Shown piece after piece: positions 14,201 through 23,343 of a DNA stretch of 64,000 bases. The number at the start of each line of letters is the position of its first letter. Within the stretch, counting starts at the first letter, position 1. The position numbers and the translations under genes were made by a program. The stretch is from Isoperla grammatica (lineage: Eukaryota > Arthropoda > Insecta > Plecoptera > Perlodidae). The stretch is taken from assembly GCA_945910005.1 (NCBI GenBank), contig CAMDTW010000627.1, positions 62,001 through 126,000 of the forward strand. The letters are read 5' to 3'. The notes under the pieces were generated by a model. The model was not told the origin of the DNA. It saw nothing but the letters and a program-made list of their open reading frames with translations, and did not search any database.

Positions 14201-14737
14201 TTCTATATTTTATGCATATTTTAACCAAAAACGACGAAAAAACTCAATTTATGCATTTTCATTATAGTCTTGAAGAATGCAACCTATAATTCTTATTTTT
14301 CGACGGAGGGTGTAACTTCTATAGAAGTTATCGAAATGTGACGAAATGGACAAATTGTGCTTATTGGAGCCTGAAACGCTCTAAAACAACGATTTGTGCA
14401 ATTTGGTTTAAACCCTTAGGAATCCCGGCCGTATGCAAGATTCCTCTTAAAACTGGAAGTTTGTGGTAGATAGACTGAAATCAGCCAATTTCTATTTTTT
14501 ATGCATATTTTAACCAAAAACGACGAAAAAACTCAATTTATGCATTTTCATTATACTCTTGAAAAATGCAACCTATAATTCTTATTTTTCGACGGAGGGT
14601 GTAACTTCTATAGAAGTTATCAAAATGTGACGAAATGGACAAATGGTGCTTATTGGAGCCTGAAACGCTCTAAAACAACGATTTGTCAACTTTGGTTGAA
14701 ACCGTTAGGAATCCCGGCCGTATGCAAGATTCCTCTT
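11270..14737 (+). repeat. HOR copy D: 12-monomer unit with two hybrid monomers
   Basis: The unit starts with a hybrid that has the type 1 or 4 tatagtc signature in front and the type 2 gttaactttgg signature behind (11270). Types 3, 4, 5, 6, 7, 10, 11, 12 and 13 follow, then a hybrid at 14160 (type 14-like first third, type 4-like remainder), then type 15 (14449). Types 8 and 9 are missing exactly as in copy B, so B and D share a deletion-bearing ancestor. Length 3468 bp. Confidence 0.8.
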
Positions 14738-15404
14738 AAAACTGGAAGTTTGTGGTAGATAGACTGAAATCAGCCAATTTCTATTTTTTATGCATATTTT
14801 AACCAAAAACGACGAAAAAACTCAATTTATGCATTTTCATTATAGTCTTGAAGAATGCAACCTATAATTCTTATTTTTCGACGGAGGGTGTAACTTCTAT
14901 AGAAGTTATCGAAATGTGACGAAATGGACAAATTGTGCTTATTGGAGCCTGAAACGCTCTAAAACAACGATTTGTGCAATTTGGTTGAAACCCTTAGGAA
15001 TCCCGGCCGTATGCAAGATTCCTCTTAAAACTGGAAGTTTGTGGTAGATAGACTGAAATCAGGCAATTTTTATTTTTTATGCATATTTTAACCAAAAACG
15101 ACGAAAAAACTCAATTTATGCATTTTCATTATACTCTTGAAGAATGCAACCTATAATTCTTATTTTTCGACGGAGGGTGTAACTTCTATAGAAGTTATCG
15201 AAATGTGACGAAATGGACAAATTGTGCTTATTGGAGCCTGAAACGCTCTAAAACAACGATTTGTTAACTTTGGTTGAAACCCTTAGGAATCCCGGCCGTA
15301 TGCAAGATTCGTCTTAAAACTGGAAGTTTGTGGTAGATAGACTGAAATCAGCCAATTTCTATTTTTTATGCACATTTTAACCAAAAACGACGAAAAAACT
15401 CAAT
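14738..15404 (+). repeat. HOR copy E: partial, cut at the satellite junction
   Basis: Two full monomers (type 4-like at 14738; type 5-like at 15027, with a shorter T-run) and about 89 bases of a type 3 monomer, recognised by gcacatttt near 15369. The array stops inside the type 3 monomer after aaaaaactcaat, where the 68-bp satellite begins. Confidence 0.8.
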
Positions 15405-16330
15405 CTCTCCGATGTGGATCTCGTCACTCCGTCATACTTGCGGCCCTCTTTGCAATCCAAGCGCCTAACAATCTCCCCGATGTGGCTCTCGCCACACCGC
15501 CATACTTGCGGCCCCCTTTGCAATCCAAGCGCCTAACAATCTCCCCAGTGTGGCTCTCGTAACTCCACCATACTGGCGGCCCCCTTGGCAATCCAAGCGC
15601 CCAACAATCTCCCCAATGTGGCTCTCGTCGCTCTGTCATACTTGCGGCCCTCTGTGCAATCCAAGTGCCAAACAATCTCCCCAATGTGGCTCTCGTCACA
15701 CCGCCATACTTGCGGCCCTCTTTGCAATCCAAGTGCCTTACATTTCCCTAATGTGGCTCTCGCCACATCGCCATACTTGCGGCCCTCTTTGCAATCCAAG
15801 CGCCTAACAATCTCCCTTATGTGGCTCTCGCCACTCCGTCATACTTGCGGCCCTCTTTGCAATCCAAGCGCCTAGCAAACTCCCCAAGGTGGCCCCAAGC
15901 GCCTAACAATCTCTCCGATGTGGCTCTCGTCACTCCGTCATACTTGCGGCCCTCTTTGCAATCCAAGCGCCTAACAATCTCCCCGATGTGGCTCTCGCCA
16001 CTCCGCCATACTTGCGGCCCTCTTTGCAATCCAAGCGCCTAGCAAACTCCCCAAGGTGGCCCCAAGCGCCTAACAATCTCTCCGATGTGGATCTCGTCAC
16101 TCCGTCATACTTGCGGCCCTCTTTGCAATCCAAGCGCCTAACAATCTCCCCGATGTGGCTCTCGCCACTCCGCCATACTTGCGGCCCCCTTTGCAATCCA
16201 AGCGCCTAACAATCTCCCCAGTGTGGCTCTCGTAACTCCACCATACTGGCGGCCCCCTTGGCAATCCAAGCGCCCAACAATCTCCCCAATGTGGCTCTCG
16301 TCGCTCTGTCATACTTGCGGCCCTCTGTGC
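15401..16330 (+). repeat. 68-bp satellite array, first block
   Basis: Tandem 68-bp monomers with the core words gcggccctctttgcaatcc, aagcgcctaacaatctcccc and atgtggctctcg. The block begins directly at the 289-bp array. It includes two shortened 31-bp monomers (15864-15894 and 16031-16061) spaced 167 bp apart, that is 31+68+68, so a 167-bp composite unit is locally duplicated. The block ends in the word ctctgtgc, where the retrotransposon is inserted; the same array continues at 25345. Overlapping open frames here have a 68-residue periodicity and are not genes. Confidence 0.95.
16327..16330. repeat. Target-site duplication, left copy (GTGC)
   Basis: The four bases gtgc lie directly before the TGTGACG end of the left LTR and are repeated directly after the right LTR. 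Uninterrupted paralogous monomers at about 15649, 36918 and 51227 read ctctgtgcaatcc, which is the expected empty site and confirms a 4-bp duplication. Confidence 0.88.
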
Positions 16331-16555
16331 TGTGACGTGCCAAAAAATGCAGGTGCACACCACTCGGCAGGCCTGACGCACTTACCGGGCCGGACCGACT
16401 CAGTGGAGATGGGGGGTGGGCTAAGTTGCGGCTCGTCTTCAGATGGTGGGCGCCACTTCGTTTCGAGTAGATGACCTGTAGGGGATATTGTAGAAGGAAC
16501 GAAGAAATTCTACGTTGAAAAATAACCCCAGTTCATGAGAGAGCAAAGATAGAGA

Positions 16556-16561
16556 TTTATT
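16556..16561 (-). promoter_or_regulatory. Candidate polyadenylation signal AATAAA in the 3' LTR
   Basis: The plus strand reads tttatt, so the element's sense strand reads AATAAA, about 225 bases before the LTR end. This is a plausible place for the R/U5 boundary. The identical word is at 23338-23343 in the other LTR. Six-base words occur by chance, so this is a candidate only. Confidence 0.45.
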
Positions 16562-17472
16562 ATGAGAGAACGACTGACGACATATGGACAATGGTGGACA
16601 AGACACAGCTTGAGAGACTTCAGATTATAAACATGAGAAAACAACACAAATGGTTCATTGACAAAAATACAATATAAGAAAAATAGAAAATACTTGTTTA
16701 GTTAAATACGCTACCCTTGATGGGCGTACGGTACATTTAGTTTACACGTTCGCTCCTCTTGAGCCTATGGTGACAATACACAAATACTTAATAATAGTAA
16801 GGTAGAAAAATATGGAATAATCGGTAGGCCTTACAATGTAACCGTAGGTTAAAGCTTTTAAGCTCGGGCCTTCATGGGCACTGGGAGACTCAAAGCGACT
16901 AACCCTACGTCATGTAATTCCCTATCTCGGTCAGCCACGGACACTTTGAGATTCTAAGTACCCGTCAGTAACTTCTCGCCCTCACATTCGCCACGGAATA
17001 GGTTGAGGTTCAAAGCTACTACGGTACGTTAGTTAGTACATACAGAAGAGGCTACGTGCCTACCTAGCAAGACAAGTTGCCAGCAAATCCATCGGCTCTA
17101 CCGGCCGTGACTATTGCTATCTTAAGACTAACAAGTTACTAAGGTTACGCTACAACTAAACATGGGTTATGATACGGACTTAAATTTAAACACAAAATGG
17201 TGATCACCTTACACTGGTTGTTAAGATGCATGAGAATTATTACTAGTTAAACGCTGAATGCTAGTCTGTACGTCAGGCTTAAAACCGCTACAAGCGTGTG
17301 GGTATCAGACCCGGATGCTTTGATCGTACAGACCTTAACGGCTTAAATTATAATTACATTAACAGGGTTATACAAGGTTACTATACACTTAGCCTAGGGG
17401 ATTTTCCCCCTGCTCCGGCTTCTAGTTACAGGATAATGAATAACGCTCTACCTTGGTAGGCTTGTACACTGG

Positions 17473-17688
17473 TTCACTAAGTAAGCATATGGCCTAACTG
17501 AAATGTAAGCATGTAGGCTTCACGCCAGACACGTAAGTCTACATATGGTATGACTGAATAGTAAAGTTAAAGTTCCTCCATTCACTAAGTTAGCATATGG
17601 CCTAACTGAAATGTAAGCATGTAGGCTTCACGCCAGACACGTAAGTCTACATATGGTATGACTGAATAGTAAAGTTAAAGTTCCTCCA
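17473..17688. repeat. 108-bp tandem duplication inside the 3' LTR
   Basis: Two adjacent copies of a 108-bp unit starting ttcactaag and ending gttcctcca (17473-17580 and 17581-17688). They are almost identical, the first having gtaag where the second has gttag. The same duplication is in the other LTR, so it predates this insertion. Tandem repeats in LTRs often lie in U3 and hold enhancer elements; the position here does not prove that. Confidence 0.9.
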
Positions 17689-18561
17689 CATGCTGGATAA
17701 AAGTTGACCAGGCTTTATGCACATGGGTAATTAGTGATTTCGAATTCGGGTATCTAAATGGTCAGCGAGGCCCTGCCTCTAGTGGCTCAATTACAGTACC
17801 GACATATCGGGGTTCTCGTGGACCGAACCTGGCTGGGGAAGTCTACGACGGAAATTCCCACGTGGTTGTCCGTGAAAATCCACCTCGCCGAGGAGCTTCC
17901 TAGATTAGGCCTAGGCTAGACTGTCAGTCGCCTCGGATCGGATGCTGCTAGCCTAGAGGTCCGCCGCGTCGCACGCTCGCCCATCGGGAAAACTTCGCTC
18001 TGCCGGAAAATGTAGGCTAGAACCTCCGGAAAAATCCTATTTTCAAAGAAAAAATGGCCAATGTAATAAAACTATTTTCAACAAACGATACGTTAAGCCT
18101 AGAGACACATTCTCAGCTTCAACGCCAGATTAGATGGATGAACAAGGACTTACCACTGAATGGATTTACGAAATACAGGTTATTAAACCATGCTGCACGT
18201 AGAACGCCTCTGGTAGCTTACATGCTCGAGCTAAATGTAGCTCCGAAACACAAAGTTCTCTCAGGACTTCCCTAACGAAACAGACCAAATCTAACCTTCC
18301 TGCTGTGGCTCCTCAGCTATCGTCGTGCGATAGAGTCGAACGAAACTAGTGCTGCGCGGCGACACTTGGAACTTGCTCGGCTGCGTTAGGCTCTCACCGG
18401 CGGTGGAATGCGCGGGATTTCAAACGCCGTGCGGGACGTTCAAAACACTCGATCATCCGACGCTATGGAGAGGGGTCCCGTTGGCTCTGGCCAGCCTTCA
18501 GAACATGTGAGACGACCGGAATATCACTAGGGGCCAGCCCAGTGGATTCCCAGCCGTCACA

Positions 18562-18571
18562 CTCCCCCCCC
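18562..18571 (-). promoter_or_regulatory. Polypurine tract (plus-strand primer site)
   Basis: On the element's sense strand the ten bases GGGGGGGGAG directly precede the 3' LTR. An uninterrupted purine run abutting the 3' LTR is the normal primer for plus-strand DNA synthesis in LTR elements. Confidence 0.88.
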
Positions 18572-18598
18572 ACAACACCAGAAAATGGGGTATTTTCT

Positions 18599-21500
18599 TT
18601 AACGATCAACCACAGGCTTGAGATCTACTACATGCCATCGTCCGCACGGTTGCCCTGCAAGGTTCTCAAGTTCAACGACCACGGAAGACACTTTGCGAGC
18701 AACGACAAATGGACCAATGTACTTTTTCGCAAGTTTAGCAGTGAAATAACGAGCTGCATCGGACAGAACGAAATTCCTTCTCCATACCCGATCGCCTACA
18801 TTATAGTTAACAGCGGGTCTATGACGTAGATTGTACTGCTGTTCCTGCCGACGCTGGGCCTCCGATACATTTATGCGAACCCTTTCTCGAATGTTCTCTA
18901 ACCCAACCCACCGTTCTTCTATACCCAGACGAGTTTCATTCCCCTGTGGGTCCCGTTCCTTCCGGTTTCGCCGTCCAGAGAGACCTAGTTCCCTCCCTAG
19001 TTGGAGATAGGCGGGGGTGTATTGGGTAGTTTCGTGTCGACTGGTACGTAGATCATATTGGATTTGGGGCAAGAGTACATCCCATCGACGTTGATTCTCT
19101 CCCACGAAAATCGCTAAGATATTTCCTACCTCCTTGTTCATTCTCTCCACGGGGTTAGCCTGGGGATGGTAGTATGGCGTGAACTGTACCTCGACTCCGT
19201 AAGCCTCGAGGGCTTCCCTGAATTCTCTACTGACTAGTTGTCGTCCATTGTCGACAATAAGGAGACGAGGTGCTCCTTGTTCTAGAAATACTGAATTGAT
19301 GAGGGGTTGCAAAACATGTTGTGAAGTAGCTTGGCGTAACGGGAAGAGATAGGTCCATTTGGTATGACTGTCCTGCACGACCAGTATGAAGCGATTCTGC
19401 TTGAGTGATGGAGGCAGCGGGCCAATGAGGTCCACTGTCAACACTTCTCCGGGATGAAATGGGAACTGGCGAGGGGCTAGCAAACCGGCTGGACGTCTCT
19501 GCTCCTGTTTGTGCTGGGCACATACTTCACATTTACGAACATATAGGCAGACATCGGCTTTCATCTTCGGCCAGTAATAGGAGAGAGAAATTCTACTCAT
19601 GGTTTTAAACATTCCTCGGTGACCGGCCTGTGGTTCGTCGTGTGCTTCCTTGAGTGCTTCCGCTCTTAATTCCTTTGGAAGGACGCGTTTCCAGTTATTC
19701 TCATCTCTGGGTAACTTCGTGTTATCGGTACACAGTTTCCACAGAGTGAGTCCTTCCACCCTCCAAAGGGAATACTTTTGAGGCTGAGCCCTCACCTGGT
19801 CACACATTCTGAGGTACCACTGGTCCTGGATTGGGGCGCTGACTTCCAAAAAATTCCAGGTTACTACACCTCGCGATAGAGCATCCGGGACAACGTGAGC
19901 CGAGCCTTTCCGGTGGATGACCTTGAAGTCATATTGCTGTAATCTCACTGCCCACCTCGCAAGCCTACCTACGGGATCCTTTAAGTTATGCAGCCATAAC
20001 AGGCTGTGATGGTCTGTGATTACGGTGAAAGTGGAGCCTTCCAGATAGGGTCTATGCTTCTCGACAGCCCATAATACGGCGAGACATTCCTTCTCGGTAG
20101 CTGTGAACTGTTGCTCAGACTTGGTCAGCGTACGGCTACCGTAAGCAATGACATGCTCCCCATCGTCCAAATCTTGCGACAGAACGCTTCCTAAGCCAAC
20201 GTTGGATGCGTCCGTCTGGAGGACAAATGGTTTAGAGAAATCTGGACATGCTAGTACTGGGGCACAAGCAAGACATTCTTTTATCCGACAGAAAGAATCC
20301 TCTGCGGCAGGGGTCCACTCCCACTTGGAATTTTTTTTTAGCAAAGCAGTGATGGGTGACACCACTGTCGAGAAATCCTGGATAAATCTCCGATACCAAG
20401 ATGCCATACCTAAGAATCGTCGGACCTCCTTTACTCTTTGCGGCCGGGGGAAGTTGATTATGGATTCCACCTTTTCGGGATCGACGTGCAGTCCGCTGTT
20501 GTCCACCACGTAGCCAAGGTACCGTAGCTCGGACCGAACAAACTGACACTTCTCCACGTTAAGGTACAGGGACGCCTCTCGCAATCTTCGGAAGATCTCT
20601 CCCAGGACCTCCAGGTGCTTCTGAAAAGTTGGAGTCGCAATAATGATGTCATCCATGTACACAAAAACATAGGGCTCCAGGTCTGGTCCAAGTACTCTGT
20701 CTATAAGACGTTGCCAGGTGGCAGGGCTGTTATGCAAACCATACGGCATACGTGTAAATTGGAAGAGGCCACGGCCTGGAACAGTAAACGCTGTCTTCTC
20801 ACGACTCGACTCTTCTACAGGTATCTGCCAGAACGCGTTTTTGATGTCTAACGAAGACAAATAACGACTGTCCCTAAGCCTATCTAGGATAGCGGAGACA
20901 TACGGTATTGGGTAAGCGTCTTTCTTGGTTACCGCGTTGACACGCCTATAGTCGACCACGAAGCGATAGCCTCCAGAGGGTTTTTTCACCAGTAAGATAG
21001 GAGAGCTCCACGGACTGCGGGATGGTTCCACTATTCCTTCCTGTAGCATGGTGTCTAGCTCGTTATGTATCTCTTTCTGGACTATGGGTGACACAGGATA
21101 GTATCGTTGTTTGACCGGTTCGGCATCTGCGGTATCTATACGATGCTGGACTAAAGGTGTCGGAGCACGTTTGCCCATTTCGGCCGGCAGGTTTCTAGCG
21201 AGAAGTTCACTCAATCGTCTCTCTTGTTCAGTAGTTAAATTTTGACGGGTACGGAGTACCTTGAGAGATTCCACGGTGACTTCCATTTTGTCTGAAAAGG
21301 ACCACGTCCTTGAGGACACATCTGGTACAAATTTCATCCGATCCCAGAAGTCTATGCCTAAGATAAGACTGGTCTTAACAGACGGCACCACCAATACGGA
21401 CAGGACAATGCTACGATTCTGCAGAACGATAGGCAAATCTACCAATCCCCTAACCTTGCATTCCATGCCATTGGCGGTGACCACCTTTACGTGAGCTGGT

Positions 21501-21784
21501 TGTAACCGAAGTCCCAACTGTTGGATTCGTTGCCAACCGGCATCACCAAGGAAAGTTCTGGAAGCGCCGGAATCTAACAAGCCTTTCACGGGACGGCCAA
21601 GAATCTCGACCGTTAAGTAGGGTCGACCATCTTCCCGACTACGAAATAAACGAGCAGCTTGAGGGTTTACGTTATCATTACCTGGTTGAATAGCCTGAGC
21701 TGAGGGGATTCTCCACCCGCGGCTATTTAGACGCGTGGACCCATAGCGTTTTCCGCCTTCTTGATACATCTTGGGGTGGTACAC
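18599..21784 (-). CDS. pol: Pol polyprotein (protease, reverse transcriptase, RNase H, integrase)
   Basis: A frame of 1061 residues without internal stops. Protease: LLDSGAS with the catalytic Asp near residue 71 and LILGIDFW near 140. Reverse transcriptase: about 215-420, with PWSSPILLVKKPSGGYRFVVD, MPYGLHNSPATWQ and the catalytic YMDD at 376-379. RNase H: about 515-640, acidic residues Asp525 (TDAS), Glu564 (TEKE), Asp591 (TDHHS) and Asp634 (PDALSR). Integrase: zinc-binding His715, His722, Cys752, Cys755; core Asp785, Asp845 and Glu880; a GPF motif (YIGPF) near 1022-1026. No chromodomain is recognisable. The frame overlaps gag by 58 bases and is shifted -1. Its first codon here is GTG, the first ATG is six codons in, and an in-frame TAG lies at 21803-21805, so expression probably needs a -1 frameshift from gag. 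All catalytic residues are present, so the enzyme could be functional. Confidence 0.95.
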   Translation of the reverse strand: MYHPKMYQEGGKRYGSTRLNSRGWRIPSAQAIQPGNDNVNPQAARLFRSREDGRPYLTVEILGRPVKGLLDSGASRTFLGDAGWQRIQQLGLRLQPAHVKVVTANGMECKVRGLVDLPIVLQNRSIVLSVLVVPSVKTSLILGIDFWDRMKFVPDVSSRTWSFSDKMEVTVESLKVLRTRQNLTTEQERRLSELLARNLPAEMGKRAPTPLVQHRIDTADAEPVKQRYYPVSPIVQKEIHNELDTMLQEGIVEPSRSPWSSPILLVKKPSGGYRFVVDYRRVNAVTKKDAYPIPYVSAILDRLRDSRYLSSLDIKNAFWQIPVEESSREKTAFTVPGRGLFQFTRMPYGLHNSPATWQRLIDRVLGPDLEPYVFVYMDDIIIATPTFQKHLEVLGEIFRRLREASLYLNVEKCQFVRSELRYLGYVVDNSGLHVDPEKVESIINFPRPQRVKEVRRFLGMASWYRRFIQDFSTVVSPITALLKKNSKWEWTPAAEDSFCRIKECLACAPVLACPDFSKPFVLQTDASNVGLGSVLSQDLDDGEHVIAYGSRTLTKSEQQFTATEKECLAVLWAVEKHRPYLEGSTFTVITDHHSLLWLHNLKDPVGRLARWAVRLQQYDFKVIHRKGSAHVVPDALSRGVVTWNFLEVSAPIQDQWYLRMCDQVRAQPQKYSLWRVEGLTLWKLCTDNTKLPRDENNWKRVLPKELRAEALKEAHDEPQAGHRGMFKTMSRISLSYYWPKMKADVCLYVRKCEVCAQHKQEQRRPAGLLAPRQFPFHPGEVLTVDLIGPLPPSLKQNRFILVVQDSHTKWTYLFPLRQATSQHVLQPLINSVFLEQGAPRLLIVDNGRQLVSREFREALEAYGVEVQFTPYYHPQANPVERMNKEVGNILAIFVGENQRRWDVLLPQIQYDLRTSRHETTQYTPAYLQLGRELGLSGRRNRKERDPQGNETRLGIEERWVGLENIRERVRINVSEAQRRQEQQYNLRHRPAVNYNVGDRVWRRNFVLSDAARYFTAKLAKKYIGPFVVARKVSSVVVELENLAGQPCGRWHVVDLKPVVDR

Positions 21785-21802
21785 TGCGATGTCTGCACGC
21801 CT
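21727..21802 (-). other. gag-pol overlap, probable -1 frameshift window
   Basis: The pol frame is open from 21802 (after TAG at 21803-21805) and gag stops at 21727, which leaves 76 bases in which a ribosome could move from gag into pol. Counting codon phases, pol is -1 relative to gag. No canonical X XXY YYZ heptamer is seen. The closest is G GAA AAC (21748-21754), where the A-site codon could re-pair after slippage but the P-site codon would mismatch. Reinitiation at the ATG six codons into pol is the alternative. Confidence 0.7.
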
Positions 21803-22842
21803 CTACGTCCACATTGAAAACAGAATGGAGTGTTCGGTGTAGGCGCTGGGCAGTCTCGGAAGCGATGACCTACCGCTCGGCAGTTCCAGCAAATAGTGTT
21901 AACGTCGGCTGCCTTAGGCGTCGGCGGCGCGGCACTGACTTCCTCAAGCCTGGCTTTCGACCGAACTGGACCACGGAAGGCTAAATCCGGTTCTAGGGAA
22001 AATCTTGCTGGTGGTGGCGGACGGAACCTATTCGACCGGTCGCGAGTCTCTTCCACTCGGCGTCCGAGCAATCGGATCTTCTCGACCGAGTCCAGAGTGT
22101 GGAGGCACAGCTTTTCCATCAGGTAGGGCAGGATGTTTTTCTTTATGACGGCTAGCTTCTCTGCCACGTCTACGGGGTATGACAAACGGCTGAAGAGGTT
22201 GTCGATTGCAGCCAGGTACAGTCCCAGGGGTTCTGATTCCCCTTGGGTACGAGCCCTAATCTCGGTCATCAACCTATCGTCATAATCGCTGGGCTGGAAC
22301 TCTCGGCGTAATTCGACTACTAATTCTTCCCAGGAATGTATTCGTCGCCTGGCAGATCGGAACCAAACCAGCGCAGCGCCCTTGAAGAGATCTACTGCCT
22401 CTGACCATAGGCACGCCTTGGACACGTTGCGAGCTACGCATAACTCCTCCACACGTTCCAGGAACGCCCCCAGGCTGGAGTCAGTCTCCTCGCCTGAGAA
22501 GAGTATGCCCCATTTTGCCACTGGCACATGCTTGCCAAGCATGCGGTCCTCCCTTACCATGGGTGGGGTAATCTCGACAGGGTTGTCCGCTTCCCATACT
22601 CCTAGGGCTTCGATGAGGCTGTCAAAACGTGTCTTCAACACGGCCAACCCATTGGTGGCTTCGACCAACCTAGGTCTGACTTCCTCCTCATCCGGTATGA
22701 GAGCGATGCGGCGATCTAGAAAGAGTAGCTGCCGGGAAATCGTACGTGCCTGCTCCGACTGTCCTTCGAAATCAGAAACCAATACCGTCAATGCTGACAG
22801 CCTATCGGTAATTAATGTTAATTCAGCCTCATTCGTAGCCAT
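21727..22842 (-). CDS. gag: Gag structural protein with zinc knuckle
   Basis: 371 residues from ATG at 22842, the first frame after the primer site and leader. Residues about 105-245 look like a retrotransposon Gag capsid domain, with LFKGAALVWFRS near 152-163 followed by a long helical stretch (VVELRREFQPSDYDDRL). A proline-rich linker (RFRPPPPARF, 272-281) leads to a CCHC zinc knuckle at 318-331 (Cys318, Cys321, His326, Cys331). A second cysteine cluster at 341-354 has the same spacing but Val349 where histidine is expected. Such proteins form the particle that packages the element RNA. The stop TAA (21727-21729) lies inside the start of pol. Confidence 0.93.
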   Translation of the reverse strand: MATNEAELTLITDRLSALTVLVSDFEGQSEQARTISRQLLFLDRRIALIPDEEEVRPRLVEATNGLAVLKTRFDSLIEALGVWEADNPVEITPPMVREDRMLGKHVPVAKWGILFSGEETDSSLGAFLERVEELCVARNVSKACLWSEAVDLFKGAALVWFRSARRRIHSWEELVVELRREFQPSDYDDRLMTEIRARTQGESEPLGLYLAAIDNLFSRLSYPVDVAEKLAVIKKNILPYLMEKLCLHTLDSVEKIRLLGRRVEETRDRSNRFRPPPPARFSLEPDLAFRGPVRSKARLEEVSAAPPTPKAADVNTICWNCRAVGHRFRDCPAPTPNTPFCFQCGRRGVQTSQCTTPRCIKKAENAMGPRV

Positions 22843-23089
22843 CTTAAGAACCTACAAGAAGTCGACAATATGTAACGATGAATCGACCAAATTTCCTGCT
22901 AAGAAAACAATTTGACAAACCGAACCCTAAGCTCGACCAATGTGAATCGACTAAACCAACAAAAAGTTCAAGCAACCATTGACCAGGGAAAAAAGATGTA
23001 GATACTATGTAAGATGCTCTGAAGAAAAGCAACAACCTCCGTTTGAACGTTGGGTAGCACCTGAAATGCAAGCCTCAAGTTTCTGATAG
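22843..23089 (-). other. Untranslated leader between primer site and gag
   Basis: About 247 bases between the primer binding site and the gag ATG. It may hold the packaging signal, as in related elements, but I recognise no specific motif. A short open frame crosses it and shows no known domain. Confidence 0.6.
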
Positions 23090-23107
23090 GCCCCACGTTG
23101 GGCGCCA
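23090..23107 (-). promoter_or_regulatory. Primer binding site, tRNA-Lys type
   Basis: On the sense strand, five bases after the 5' LTR, the element reads TGGCGCCCAACGTGGGGC. This is the 18-base complement of the 3' end of a lysine tRNA (the tRNA-Lys1,2 type known from several retroviruses and gypsy-like elements). It primes minus-strand synthesis and fixes the transcription direction as right to left in this window. Confidence 0.92.
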
Positions 23108-23337
23108 AATAATGTGACGTGCCAAAAAATGCAGGTGCACACCACTCGGCAGGCCTGACGCACTTACCGGGCCGGACCGACTCAGTGGAGATGGGGGGTG
23201 GGCTAAGTTGCGGCTCGTCTTCAGATGGTGGGCGCCACTTCGTTTCGAGTAGATGACCTGTAGGGGATATTGTAGAAGGAACGAAGAAATTCTACGTTGA
23301 AAAATAACCCCAGTTCATGAGAGAGCAAAGATAGAGA

Positions 23338-23343
23338 TTTATT
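23338..23343 (-). promoter_or_regulatory. Candidate AATAAA in the 5' LTR
   Basis: Counterpart of the word in the 3' LTR. In this copy it would have to be ignored for a full-length transcript to be made, as in other LTR elements. Confidence 0.35.

Larger units (their letters stand above)
1..15404 (+). repeat. 289-bp AT-rich satellite array (about 53 monomers)
   Basis: Head-to-tail copies of one monomer fill this region without interruption. Using the motif aaactggaag as origin, monomers begin at 1, 290, 579, 868, 1157 and so on, a period of 289 with rare 1-2 base indels (one copy near 8670 has two extra t in its gaagtttttgtgg). Each monomer has two TTATGCAT words about 40 bases apart, a 16-bp palindrome near its middle and a tail rich in aaac/ctctaaaac words. 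Copies differ by a small set of recurrent variants, which define monomer types. No gene is supported: the few open frames of about 65 codons are monomer translations. Both the left edge of the window and the right junction cut a monomer. Function is not shown; a centromeric or heterochromatic role is only inference. Confidence 0.97.
16331..18561 (-). repeat. 3' LTR of the retrotransposon
   Basis: 2231 bp, bounded by TGTGACG and CGTCACA, a perfect 7-bp terminal inverted repeat with the usual TG...CA ends. Compared by eye with the other LTR it has about 14 substitutions and one single-base gap, for example near 16625 (att against tcg), 17492 (gtaag against gttag) and 18519. It holds a 108-bp tandem duplication and a minus-strand AATAAA. 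It contains no element gene; a plus-strand frame of 73 codons (18054-18275) runs antisense to the element. Confidence 0.95.

Noticed and set aside
20148..20513. Open frames in other phases across pol and gag (for example 20148-20513 on the plus strand and 22382-22915 on the plus strand).
   Set aside because: Shadows of gag and pol, with no domains of their own.
18599..23112. An env gene that would make this an errantivirus-like element.
   Set aside because: Pol ends 37 bases before the 3' LTR and no additional frame fits between pol and the LTR.
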